The notes under the pieces were generated by a model. It searched no databases. It saw nothing but the letters and a program-made list of their open reading frames with translations, and had not been told where the DNA came from. The position numbers and the translations under genes are program-made. Below are positions 1 through 10,143 of a stretch of DNA of 64,000 nucleotides, piece after piece (the stretch's first letter is position 1; every line of letters starts with the position of its first letter). Source of the stretch: Ascarosepion bandense (taxonomy: Eukaryota > Mollusca > Cephalopoda > Sepiida > Sepiidae); contig JBBBDQ010000446.1 in NCBI GenBank assembly GCA_037127315.1, positions 1 to 64,000 on the forward strand, written 5' to 3'.

Positions 1-114
1 ATATATATATATATATTAAAAGCTAACATATGTATATGTGTTTGTGTATATGCGTGAGTGTGTGGTGTGTGTGTATACTGACAGCGAAAGTGAGAGAGAG
101 AGAGAGAGAGAGAG
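1..114. repeat. (AT)n, TG-rich and (GA)n microsatellites
   Basis: The window opens inside an AT dinucleotide run (1-17). A TG-rich stretch and a pure GA run (about 92-114) follow. No coding content. Confidence 0.9.
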
Positions 115-550
115 AAGGGGATTTAGACAGCACGTCTTCCGGTAAGCATTATACATTGAATTATACAGACATATTTCGTCTGTTCATAGATTTGTTATAA
201 TAATCCATTCTAGTCGTCTATCTTATTTCTTTGAAGTTGAAATTCATCAAGGAAGATGCTGCAGATTTTGTTACCTTAAATACTTTAGATATCCTCAGAG
301 ATTGAAATTACAAGAACAAAATTAATGTAACTGCGTTCTTTATGATACTGACTTTTGGGAACTAACATTCATCGCCATATTGATTTTTTATCATATCTGG
401 TTACTTCTCTTACACCGTGTACGCTTGTTTAGGAAAAAATATCTTAGCTACAAGAGTAAATTTTAAAGTAATTATAAAAAACCTCATTGAAGGAATATTG
501 GAAAAATAAATAGATATAGTATTTTCATATTATTCTGTGTTATATCAGTA
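115..550. other. unassigned AT-rich sequence
   Basis: AT-rich, with no open frame of note and no repeat I can match elsewhere in the window. It ends at the left boundary of the Tc1-like element. Confidence 0.5.
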
Positions 551-2257
<1,707 letters not shown>

Positions 2258-2317
2258 CCGGCCATAATTATTAGGTTTTTAAAGAAATTATGTATTTCAT
2301 AATATTTTAGTGGATAG

Positions 2318-2621
2318 TTGTAAATGAAAATAGAATGGTTATTTTGTTATTATTACTTTGCAAAATTGTACATGCCAAGGAAGCAAAGATGAACTTGTTC
2401 AAATCCCCCTAAATTTTCTTCATTCTTTCATTGATGAAACTGTAATATATATGTAATTATTAAAAATTTATAAATTCATTTGATGCACATGTTATTTTGC
2501 AATATTAACAAAAGAGCCATTCTATTTTCATTTACAATTATTTACTTGATAATTATTACTAAAAAGTAGTATGAAATAGATCATTTTTTAAACACTGGGG
2601 GGCCTTATAATAATTGTCAGT

Positions 2622-2660
<39 letters not shown>
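2318..2660. repeat. interspersed repeat with internal inverted repeat and (AT)n tail
   Basis: AATGAAAATAGAATGG near 2323 pairs with CCATTCTATTTTCATT near 2518, making a hairpin of about 220 bp. The following segment, with a block like GGGGGGCCTTATAA and ending in (AT)n at 2623-2659, recurs at 40240-40390. This looks like a short non-autonomous element whose end is an AT tract. I cannot name the family. Confidence 0.6.
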
Positions 2661-2661
<1 letters not shown>

Positions 2662-2696
2662 AAAAATTAAGACAGACATGTTATTTCATGATGAAT

Positions 2697-2739
2697 CGGA
2701 AGAATAGGCCTATTTCAGGCGAACCATCGTCAGCCTCTG
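2697..2739 (-). ncRNA. hammerhead-like ribozyme, family A, left arm
   Basis: Minus strand: helix I strand CAGAGG, core CTGACGA, one U, a GGTTCGCC hairpin, then GAA, the self-complementary ATAGGCCTAT as helix III, one nucleotide, and CTTCCG. CAGAGG pairs with CTTCCG with one wobble and one mismatch. The order is that of a type I hammerhead with a loop-less palindromic helix III, the form known to act as a dimer. An extra U sits before helix II. Activity is untested. Confidence 0.6.
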
Positions 2740-2956
2740 TCTTTATTTAACAAAAGATTTTACATGAATGAGATTCACAAAAACCTAAAGAAACGAATAA
2801 AAATAACGGTGGCTCCCTTAAAAGAAAAAATTAAGAAAAATATTAAACTGATATAAGTTTCTTAATTGGTTCTTTTAAGGGAGCGACCGTTATTTTTATT
2901 CGTTTCTTTAGGTTTTTGTAAATCTCATTCATGTAAAATTTTTTGTTAACTAAAGA

Positions 2957-2999
2957 CGGAAGTTGAAGATGGTTTGCCTGAAATAGGCCTAAACTTCCG
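2957..2999 (+). ncRNA. hammerhead-like ribozyme, family A, right arm
   Basis: Plus strand: CGGAAG, core TTGAAGA (C3 changed to U), hairpin GGTTTGCC, GAA, ATAGGCCTAA, then CTTCCG. The outer strands pair perfectly over six bases. Loss of the core C probably inactivates this copy. Confidence 0.5.
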
Positions 3000-3171
3000 A
3001 TTCACCATGAAATAACGTGTCTGTCTTAATTTTTCTTATATTTGCACTATATGTAATTATATTCATATATATTTAGAGCTTTCTTAGAGAGTTACCCTAC
3101 CACTGTATGTAAAGGATACTCCTTTGGATTCTTCTATACCCACGCTGCATACTGATATACTGATATATATA

Positions 3172-3375
3172 TGTATATATTATTATTATTATTATTATTA
3201 TAAATATATATATATATTATTACTATTATTGTTATTGTTATTATTTTTATATTTATATTTATATTTGTCTTTCTAAAAATTATTAAAATCATTTTTAAAT
3301 TTTTTATTAAATTTTTATTTTTATTTTTATTTTATTTTTATTTTTGTTTTATTTTATTTATATCTAGATTCATCA
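3172..3375. repeat. (ATT)n and T-rich low-complexity sequence
   Basis: An ATT trinucleotide run near 3180-3202 grades into TTAT and TTTTTA repeats up to about 3375. Confidence 0.85.
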
Positions 3376-3399
3376 TTCATTAGATTATCTTAATTAAAT

Positions 3400-3730
3400 T
3401 TATTTAAATATATATCTGATTTTTCCCCCCGTTTTTTTCTAAAATCTTTTTTCTAATTCTTTAACCCTTTTATAAACGCTAGTTTTGTTTGACACGTATC
3501 GAGCGTCTCTAAATTATGGAAATGTTTCTTTATTCTTTTCTTTTTCTTTATCCTTCTTTACTCTACATCCCTTTCTTTCTGTTTTTTTTAAGCCAATTCT
3601 CAATTTAACACCACTGTCTATTCCATCCTTTAACCCCTTTCACTTTGTAAAGCTAGACGAAGCCAAATTTTCCAATTTTTTCAATTACAACTCTAAAAGT
3701 AAAATCTAAAAATAGACGTTGATTGATAAC
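3400..3730. repeat. dispersed T-rich repeat, shared with 9.8-10.0 kb
   Basis: The block TTGTTTGACACGTATCGAGC near 3486 and its pyrimidine-rich surroundings recur with changes at 9888-9910. The only frame through it (3485-3709) is low complexity and I do not treat it as a gene. Confidence 0.5.
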
Positions 3731-3837
3731 CGAATTTTTTTGTGACGTATTTTTTTAAAATTTTTAGCCTTCATGTTTATGTCTTTCTTATTTCTTTTTT
3801 ATTTCAGTTTGAAAATGTGGTAGTTGCCGATGAGATG

Positions 3838-3884
3838 TGAAATCTCTCTTAGAGATTTCATGTTGAATTGCTCATTCAACAGTT
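3838..3884. repeat. two adjacent perfect hairpins
   Basis: GAAATCTCT-CTT-AGAGATTTC is followed within a few bases by TGTTGAAT-TGCTC-ATTCAACA. Both stems are perfect. There is no T-run typical of a terminator and no neighbouring gene. They may mark the end of an element. Confidence 0.6.
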
Positions 3885-3925
3885 TTGAACATCGAAATTT
3901 ATTTTATTTTACATATATATTATTT

Positions 3926-3929
<4 letters not shown>

Positions 3930-3980
<51 letters not shown>
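3930..3980. repeat. (AT)n microsatellite
   Basis: A pure AT dinucleotide tract, followed by unassigned sequence to 4078. Confidence 0.95.
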
Positions 3981-3985
<5 letters not shown>

Positions 3986-4076
3986 AGAATTAATTCAAAG
4001 ATGTTGAATGGCCATTTCGATATGACGATCCCCACGGAGAGCGACACATCACCTCAGCAACAGAAAAAAACCTTTC

Positions 4077-4119
<43 letters not shown>

Positions 4120-4294
4120 CTAGACATATTCTATTAAATATAAGAGACAATGAATGTCTATTATGTTTAATCATGAGCCGTTCTAAACGTCGTATTTTTG
4201 CTTTAATTTCAGTTGAAAATAAAGACAAAAATTCTCCAACATTTGGATAATTATTTATTGGTTTTCTTCTAAGCTTTCGGCTCACATGAGCCAT
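4120..4294 (-). CDS. short N-terminal ORF in the Penelope-like pseudo-LTR
   Basis: About 58 native codons starting MAHVSRKLRRKPINNY, followed by a basic helix with RRLERLMIKHNRHS, ending at the (AT)n tract. Near-identical frames lie at 31041-30862 and 44859-44735, so the reading frame is shared across copies. A basic segment with a conserved His is found at the N-terminus of several Penelope-like proteins, so I infer this is the start of the next unit's ORF. The ATG lies inside the hammerhead-like helix II. Alternative: a chance frame in the 3' end. Confidence 0.5.
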
Positions 4295-4305
4295 CTTCAG
4301 AGAGG
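4266..4305 (-). ncRNA. hammerhead-like ribozyme in Penelope-like leader, copy 1
   Basis: Minus strand: CCTCT, core CTGAAGA, one U, helix II GGCTC-ATGT-GAGCC, GAA, AGCT as a two-base-pair self-complementary helix III, U, then AGAAG. TCT pairs with AGA next to the core and an outer C-G follows one mismatch. The same arrangement occurs at 31011-31049 and 44899-44935. Hammerheads are known from Penelope-like elements, which supports the call. Helices I and III are weak in this copy. Confidence 0.6.
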
Positions 4306-4486
4306 TAGTTTAAACTGAAATATTATAAAATCCACCATCACCGACGATTTTATTTTGTGTTGACATAAAACTCCGCTTGGCAACGGCAATAGTTACCAAA
4401 AATAATAAACGCAGTTCTTAAGTTTGCGATGCGGTTTTATGACGTCACACCGCGGGATAGCGCGAAATGACAACAAAACCATCTAG

Positions 4487-5581
4487 TCAAATGCAATGTA
4501 ATATGTTATTTCCTGTTTTAAAGTTGATTTTATTGAGTGTTGGTTGTTTTGATTTGATGTAAATGGCCTCCAATATCTGCAGGTTCCTCTTACTGTGTGT
4601 ATGAGTAAGGATCACCGTATTGTTGACCAAAATCTGTCTGATATTACCTACATGTTTATGTTTTTCAGAGAAATGTTGTTTAATAGTACTCTGATCAGAA
4701 AGATGACATGTAAGTCTACGGGAGAGCGTGGTTGTGGTAAAACCAATATATGTACTAGGTTTTTGAGTAGTATCAGAGATGCAATCTCTGAATGGGCATG
4801 TAAATTGGTACACTACATTGGTTTTTTGTAAAGAATTTAGTTTAGTGCCTGTTGGGTTATTATAAACTATGAGGTCAATTGTTTTAAACTTTTTATAATA
4901 TATAATGAGTTTAATTTGATTATTACTATCCACTGGTTTAACATTTCTACGTATTATGTTTTTGAGAGTTTTTTCATCTTGTTTATAATTATTATGTATT
5001 TGGTTGCAATAGTATAAGTTAATAGTGTTATGTTTATTTTGATGTAAACCATTATTAATATTATCATTATTGTTAGAGCTATTGTTAAGTTTGTTGAGAT
5101 ACATTTTAATTTGTTGATCAATAACGGAGTTAGGAAATCCATTATTGACTAGTGTTTGCTTAATGTTGTGTAATTCTTTATAAAATATAGATTTGGAAGA
5201 AGATATCATTTGTGTGCGTTGAAGTAAGTTTTTTATAACAGCTAACTTATATCGTTGGGGGCATTCACTATTATAATTAAGAAGACACGAATTTATGCTA
5301 GTTGGTTTCCTATATAGAGAAGTAGTAAATTTATGTGTGCTAGAATCAATGAATACATCAAGGAATGGGAGTTTGTTATTAATATTAAGTTCTAATGTAA
5401 ATTTGAGGACGGAGTGACTTTCAAATTTGTTTTTAAGATATTTAATTTGATCGATATTCTTAGCTAAAACAAAGTTGTCATCGATATATCTTACATATAT
5501 AGAGGGTTTATTGTTGTCATTAATTATTTTATTTTCTAGATTTGCCATATAATAATTAGAAAAAAGGGGACCTAAAGAATA
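4487..5581 (-). pseudogene. Penelope-like reverse transcriptase (C-terminal part) with GIY-YIG endonuclease
   Basis: The enzyme copies element RNA and nicks target DNA. In the 394-codon open frame (5671-4487) the first ~31 residues are a translated AT tract and not native. Native sequence starts at LGPLFSNYYMANLEN, the end of the RT segment before the catalytic loop. YVRYIDDNFV (about residues 59-68) carries the YxDD active site, LPFLDVFI (101-108) and TSLYRKPTS (118-125) are the conserved RT/thumb blocks typical of the group. An Asn-rich linker (about 195-235) follows. The endonuclease has VVYQFTCP (286-293), STYIGFTTTTLSRRL (306-320) with the Arg, and LEAIYIK (367-373) with the conserved Glu. 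The N-terminal half of RT (fingers and motif A) is missing, so the copy is dead although its remaining frame is intact. A partner copy is at 31231-31557. Confidence 0.88.
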
Positions 5582-5598
5582 TATATATATTGCCAGTA

Positions 5599-5599
<1 letters not shown>

Positions 5600-5640
<41 letters not shown>
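5600..5640. repeat. (AT)n microsatellite
   Basis: Pure AT tract at the truncated 5' side of the Penelope-like element. Confidence 0.95.
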
Positions 5641-5641
<1 letters not shown>

Positions 5642-5985
5642 AATGTAAAATGAGGAAAAATAAAATAGCAACGTTCAAAACAATAATTTAAAACAGGGAT
5701 CAATATAAATATACAGCTATAATTTTTTTTCTATTTAGTTTTTCTATTAGAACATGCAAATAACTATTACAAAATTGTACATTTTGTTTCATCATTGAAA
5801 AATCAATATCTCATCAGGTAGTTATTAATTCATCATAACTAATGATGAGACATATTTCTTTCAGTGTTAAACCAAAATGTACAAATGTACAACTGTATGT
5901 ACCAACGTGTACTTTTTAAATAAAATAAAAGAAAACAACGCACACATTCATAATTGTTTTTGTACAGTCAAACAAACACAAGTTT
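5640..5985 (-). mobile_element. dispersed element family K, copy 1 (ribozyme-bearing)
   Basis: Shares many blocks with 28400-28680, for example CGTTCAAAACA followed by ATTTAAAACAG, and CACATTTTGTTT/ACATTTTGTTT. Both copies begin at an (AT)n tract. No protein frame. The best conserved part is the hammerhead-like segment at 5760-5825. The family resembles a short retroposon, but I see no tRNA-like head. Confidence 0.6.
5760..5825 (-). ncRNA. hammerhead-like ribozyme, family K (all three helices)
   Basis: Minus strand, in order: ATAACTAC (helix I), CTGATGA (canonical core), a helix II containing ATTGA-TTTT-TCAAT flanked by GAT on both sides, GAA, helix III ACAAAAT-GTACA-ATTTTGT (seven perfect pairs), A, then ATAGTTAT. 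The outer strands pair over seven of eight positions, with the mismatch next to the core. Topology is type I. The unpaired GAT/GAT collar before helix II departs from consensus and may reduce activity. The copy at 28525-28592 keeps core, helix II and helix III but not helix I. Confidence 0.65.
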
Positions 5986-5989
5986 TATC

Positions 5990-6225
5990 TTCCATATTTT
6001 AATTTTCATCCGTGGATTTATCACACGTGACACGTATCTGACCAATGAAACCATATATCAATCAACATAATGTCTTTTCGATTTTTACATCATTCGTTTT
6101 TAAAGAATCACTGAAGAAGCTTGTTATGAGTGAAACATATTAGATTAAAATCACTTTTTTCCTACTTTTTCTTTACTTATTCTATTCATCTTGTCGAATT
6201 CCGATCTATATACTCAACTCGGAGG
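5990..6225 (-). repeat. dispersed repeat family H, copy 1
   Basis: Matches 55890-56140 block by block (CACGTGACACGTATCTGACC, CTGAAGAAGCTT, TTATTCTATTCATCTT). In the longer copy the minus strand carries remnants of an unrecognised coding sequence. Confidence 0.6.
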
Positions 6226-6437
6226 GAAAAGAAGGGGAAGTAAAAAAGGAAATAAATGAAGAACATGAACAAAAAGTCAAACACTCGTAAGAAAGAAAAA
6301 AACCAAGACGAAAACCCTAACCCTAGAGAGCTCAGTACGAAAGCAGAGCAAGCAAAGAAAGAAAATATGAGCAAGAGCCAACAACCTACCACGGTTTCGG
6401 CTAACGGCTCGTCAGGAAAATTGATTTTCTGTCTGTC

Positions 6438-6439
<2 letters not shown>

Positions 6440-6487
<48 letters not shown>

Positions 6488-7204
6488 TATTTATAAATGA
6501 AACTTTGTCTGTCTGTCTGTGTGTGTGTGTGTGTGTGTGTCCGTTACCTATAGACTCCGAAACGGCTGAACCGATTTTCTTGAAAATTTACACAGTTGTA
6601 TTATAACCGTCTGCGAGTGTTCTTAGCTAGGATTTGTGTCGAGGTACCCCCGATAAATATCGAAAATCGATAATCAAAAATCGGATTATAGAAGGAATGG
6701 CCCGATTTTAATCAAATTTCATACACTCACAGACAAAGACATAAGAAACGATATTCAAAAGTTTTGAGGTTGCAGTTCTTACAATAGTGCAGAAAATCGA
6801 TAATATACATATATAAAAGGCAAGATGTTTGTGTGTGTGTCTGTTTATCTGCCTGTATGTCTGTATTTTTTTCAGCTTTTTCATTTTAGTTTTTTCTTCA
6901 GGTTTGGCTCTAAGTAGGTATAATTATAGTTCTTAGTCTCAGCCATGATACCATTTAGTCAGAGGACTTATTTAGCCTTCAAAATTCAATTTATGATGAA
7001 AACAATTCATATGATATCGATACCAGGAAATCAAAGTTTGACTTACATCCATTCATTTTTCTTTCAGTCTACGGTTTCGCTTTAACTGGAATCAACTATT
7101 GTTTTTTAGTCTTTCTTGCCAACGTCCAAAGAGTCTGAGCTCTAGAACCATGGATTAGTTTTAAAGCTATCATTACACCCGAGCAACGCTGGTCAATACT
7201 GCTA

Positions 7205-7205
<1 letters not shown>
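6440..7205 (+). mobile_element. non-autonomous Helitron, copy 1
   Basis: Starts TCTATATATA at 6440 (a common Helitron 5' end) and contains an (AT)n tract, a TG run and the motif CGGCTGAACCGATTTTCTTG. It ends at 7205 in CTAG after a GC-rich stem-loop remnant (CACCCGAGCAACGCTGGT) about 11 bp before the terminus. Terminal TC and CTRR with a subterminal hairpin define Helitrons. A matching copy lies at 32787-33501 and a 3' end at 63797-63900. No Rep/helicase is encoded. The hairpin is degraded here. Confidence 0.78.

Positions 7206-7251
<46 letters not shown>
7206..7251. repeat. (AT)n microsatellite
   Basis: Pure AT tract between the Helitron end and the next family A copy. Confidence 0.95.
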
Positions 7252-7255
<4 letters not shown>

Positions 7256-7475
7256 TCTGTACAATAAAGACGGAAGCTGAAGATGGTTCGCCTGAAATAG
7301 GCCCATACTTCAGCTTAGCCATGGAACAACGTGATAACGTGTCTGGTTTAATTTTTACATATATTTGCTCTATATGTATTTATATAGACATATATTTAGA
7401 ACTCTCCTATAGAGTTATCTTACCACTTTATGTACATAATACTCCTTTGGATTCTTCTATATCTACACTGCATGT
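7252..7475 (+). mobile_element. family A element, single-arm copy
   Basis: Corresponds to the right arm of the 2660-3170 foldback plus its downstream segment (ACTCCTTTGGATTCTTC). Only one orientation is present, so the family also exists outside palindromes. The 64-codon frame at 7321-7515 is a by-product. Confidence 0.7.
7271..7313 (+). ncRNA. hammerhead-like ribozyme, family A, intact core
   Basis: CGGAAG, core CTGAAGA, U, hairpin GGTTCGCC, U, GAA, ATAGGCCCAT, A, then CTTCAG. Helix I pairs at five of six positions. Helix III is a palindrome with one change from ATAGGCCTAT. This is the family A copy with the best core. Confidence 0.62.
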
Positions 7476-7915
7476 TCATATCTTTATATATCGCAGAATC
7501 TTTGGTATTTTGTAAGGTAATTTCCAACGGAGACAAACTCAAAATAGAACTCAATGTTAAAATTTATTGCTAAATTTAACAGAATAATATAACCAAGAAA
7601 AATATATATATGACTGTGTGTATTGTAAATCCGTAACAGTAACACTACCATAAATAATTGCAACTACGGAAAAAATAGCCTGCCTACGTAGCGGTCAGTG
7701 TATGACCAAATGCATTTTCTACAAAGCTATTATACTATCGGACAGCGTTTACAAGTTCTAATTTGGATCAATCAACAGACCTTGAAAATCTTGATTCAAT
7801 AAACATAACTGACTTTGAACAATGTTAAATTCAAGAATAGTTTTGTCATCTCCAAATATTGTTTTGTTTTTTCAAAAATAACAACAAAAACGCAACTATT
7901 ACTTGAAAACTTATT
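7476..7915. other. unassigned sequence
   Basis: AT-rich unique-looking sequence. I see no gene and no match to other parts of the window. Confidence 0.5.
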
Positions 7916-7916
7916 C

Positions 7917-8174
7917 TTATAATGGAAAAAGAAATAAATGTTTCATGTGCTTTCTAGAAAAGCTTTTAAAAGTAAAACATTTTAATAACCATAAATTGCT
8001 GAACAGAAGAAGTGAATTGACTACTCTTATGTTTTTCCCTAACATGTCGAGGCTACTGAGCATCTTCATCAATTCTTTGTGGCGTATTTTGTCGAACTGC
8101 TTTGCATAATCGATAAAATATAGATACAAGTCCTTCTTCATTTGTATTGCCCTTTTGGAGAGCATCCTAATCAT
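7917..8174 (-). pseudogene. RTE-like LINE reverse transcriptase fragment
   Basis: The first ~50 codons of the minus-strand frame read like the start of an RTE-type RT palm: SKRAIQMKKDLYLYFIDYAK, then QFDKIRHKELMKMLSSLDM and GKNIRVV. FIDYAKQFDKIRH is RT motif A with its catalytic Asp (about residue 22). Similarity fades after about residue 55, so only a short piece survives. Other RTE fragments lie near 31.9-34.9, 51.6-52.5 and 54.4-55.9 kb. No full-length copy is present. Confidence 0.8.
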
Positions 8175-8179
8175 GAATA

Positions 8180-8594
8180 TGAGCTTCCTTGTTTTTGATA
8201 TTTGTTATATTATATGTACATATAAATAATTGTTTATAACCGGTAAAGGTAAAGTTAAAATTAGGTGTAATGAAGTAAAAATGAAAGTACAAATTAATAG
8301 CATAATGAATATAATCCAATTAGATTTATTTAATTAAATCGCTTTATTGAATCAAAAAATAAATGTCTATTCAATTAGATAATCAATTAAATTTATTCAA
8401 TATGATAATACGTTTAACTTATTGAATCAGATATTCATTTCAATTAATTTAAAGGATCAATTTAGCAATTAATCAAATTATGTAATTAGATAAGTAATAC
8501 AAGAGGGTAAAATTAATGTAATATTTATTAGTTTTAATAGGGAAAAAGGTGATAAAAACCTATCGTAGACATAGTAAAAATAAGTAATATACAC

Positions 8595-8598
<4 letters not shown>
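8180..8598. other. AT-rich sequence with AATTAAAT-type repeats
   Basis: 8300-8500 is dominated by degenerate AATTAAATTTATT motifs. No gene. Confidence 0.6.

Positions 8599-8641
<43 letters not shown>
8599..8641. repeat. (AT)n microsatellite
   Basis: Pure AT tract. The next ~50 bp (GGAATAGGGTTGTTCCAACG) recur in reverse at 42108-42135 beside another AT tract. Confidence 0.9.
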
Positions 8642-8644
<3 letters not shown>

Positions 8645-8780
8645 ATAAAGGAATAGGGTTGTTCCAACGAGAGTAATTAGTATAAAATAAAATGTGTGAG
8701 AAGACGTGAAGGTTTTCTTTAAAATATATATTTATTGTTTGGCATTCATACAAGTTATGGAGTATTAATTTGTCATGGTT

Positions 8781-8825
8781 TGCGCTACACGTGTTCCGAG
8801 TCTAAAATTGACTCTCTTCAGGCGA
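8781..8825 (-). ncRNA. hammerhead-like motif, family C, arm 1
   Basis: Minus strand: TTCGC, core CTGAAGA, helix II GAGTC-AATTTTA-GACTC (five perfect pairs, no extra base), GGA in place of GAA, palindromic helix III ACACGTGT, A, GCGCAAAC. CGC pairs with GCG to close helix I. The A-to-G change in the GAA should impair it. Confidence 0.55.
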
Positions 8826-8862
8826 ACAAATTCGTTGTTTTACGTTTGGGTTTCTCTGAGTA

Positions 8863-8905
8863 TCTGAAGAGAGTCAATTTTAGACTCGAAACACGTGTAG
8901 CGCAA
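8863..8905 (+). ncRNA. hammerhead-like motif, family C, arm 2
   Basis: Plus strand: CTGAAGA, perfect GAGTC/GACTC helix II, intact GAA, ACACGTGT, A, GCGCAAACC. The upstream strand (GAGTAT) does not pair, so helix I is missing. The two arms each keep what the other has lost. Confidence 0.5.
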
Positions 8906-8995
8906 ACCATGACAAATTAATACTCCATAACTTGTATGAATACCAAACAATAAATATATATTTTAAAGAAAACGTTTACGGCATCTCACACTTTT

Positions 8996-8997
<2 letters not shown>

Positions 8998-9034
<37 letters not shown>
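8998..9034. repeat. (AT)n microsatellite
   Basis: Pure AT tract. Confidence 0.95.
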
Positions 9035-9037
<3 letters not shown>

Positions 9038-9480
9038 AAAAATAATATGAAAAGTATAACAAGCAATATATACAAAAATACACAATATATACGTATATAT
9101 AAGCTTACAAATGTATACAAACATGTAACATATAAAAGTAACGAGCATAATTAACAAATATCACACAAACAATAAAATATATGTAAAAATAATACAGACG
9201 TAAATAAAAAAGCAATCGAAGTCTAACCGAAGTCTGATGAGGTATTCTTTTTCGAACCCGGGTCAAACTAATAGGTTCAGCCTGTATTCCGAGGAATTTG
9301 CGTGATAGGTGCTGTCTGTGTTTGCTAGAAAAAATTTTAATATTGAAGTATCCTTACCAGCACATGCTCCTGAATTTTAGAAGGGACTTTATTAGTAAGT
9401 GCTGCCATAAAGCTAGCTTTGTGAACACGTAATTTTTAAATTTTATATTCCTCATTTTTAGATTTTAGGAGATTAGAAAT
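9035..9480. other. unassigned, with a possible B-box-like site
   Basis: TTCGAACCCGGGTC at 9250-9263 resembles a reverse tRNA B box, but no matching A box is found. Otherwise AT-rich. Confidence 0.35.
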
Positions 9481-9995
9481 ATAAATTTAATGATTTCTGA
9501 TAAATTAATTTAATTTAATTTTAACTTTAAATAGTAATTTAACCCCTCTAACTTCCTCTCGCAGTCTCCTTTAATTGTCTATCTTTAAGAAATATGAATT
9601 CTTTTACTAACCCCCATTTTTCCTCTGTTAGTATATATATCTTTTTAATAACTTTTTTACATCATAAATCTTATAAATTTTCTAGTTTTTTAAGATTAAT
9701 TTTTTTAAACATTTATAATTTTTTTTAATTGTTATTTAGTTTGTCTATACCTAAAAGTATCTTTAATTGGACTAACTTAATTAAATTTTTTAAAATCTTA
9801 TTTCTATTTCTCCCCAAAATATATTTTCTCTAATAAGTCTCTTTTTTCTAAAACTTTAACCATTTTAAAAATTTAAAGTTAAATTTGTTTGACAGGTATC
9901 GAGCGTTTCTATTTGAAATTTTTCCTTTTTCTTTTCTTTTTTTTCTTTTTTTCCCTTTCCTTATTTTTTCTCTATACATTGTGATTACCTACTGT
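9480..9995. repeat. T-rich dispersed repeat, second copy
   Basis: TTTGTTTGACAGGTATCGAG near 9887 matches 3485-3504 with one change. The surrounding pyrimidine-rich sequence is also shared. Confidence 0.5.
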
Positions 9996-10080
9996 TGTAC
10001 CATTTGGGTCTGACGAGCCGATATAATAACATCAAAGCGGTGAAATATGTAATATCCATAGTAATAATCGAAAATCTTTT

Positions 10081-10084
<4 letters not shown>

Positions 10085-10138
<54 letters not shown>
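10085..10138. repeat. (AT)n microsatellite
   Basis: Pure AT tract. Confidence 0.95.

Positions 10139-10139
<1 letters not shown>

Positions 10140-10143
<4 letters not shown>

Larger units (their letters stand above)
2660..3170. mobile_element. foldback element with two inverted arms (ribozyme family A)
   Basis: 2661-2835 and 2868-3040 are reverse complements with few mismatches. The outer ends read AAGAAAAATTAAGACAGACA and its complement. The arms join at a ~30 bp centre. Beyond the right arm, 3040-3170 is a further segment (containing GGATACTCCTTTGGATTC) that recurs at 7340-7470, 18567-18665 and 45435-45490. So the foldback is two copies of a dispersed family placed head to head. Each arm holds a hammerhead-like motif, listed separately. 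No protein is encoded. Confidence 0.8.
4079..5600 (-). mobile_element. Penelope-like retroelement, 5'-truncated, with a partial next unit
   Basis: A minus-strand element. At 5600-5581 an (AT)n tract cuts into the reverse transcriptase. The coding region ends at 4487. After a short spacer, a second small frame (4294-4120) begins in the same orientation and stops at another (AT)n at 4117. The spacer plus small frame recurs at 30862-31230 and 44735-44998. All copies share the same right-hand boundary, a block like TATGTTTAGAAAAT. Penelope-like elements are known for partial tandem units (pseudo-LTRs) in which the start of the next ORF follows the 3' end, and this layout fits that. Confidence 0.8.
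8733..8957. mobile_element. palindromic element (family C) with 88 bp arms
   Basis: About 8735-8823 and 8868-8955 are near-perfect inverted copies around a ~40 bp centre. Each arm holds a hammerhead-like core. The flanks are short spacers next to (AT)n tracts. Not coding. Confidence 0.78.

Noticed and set aside
6111..6140. Hammerhead-like string CTGAAGA...GAAAC in family H (also 56036-56075)
   Set aside because: Helix II is poor, helix III does not close with the right register, and helix I is absent in both copies.
9230..9285. CTGATGA followed by GAAC and CCCGGGTC
   Set aside because: No helix II; the palindrome is in the wrong register. May be a B-box relic.
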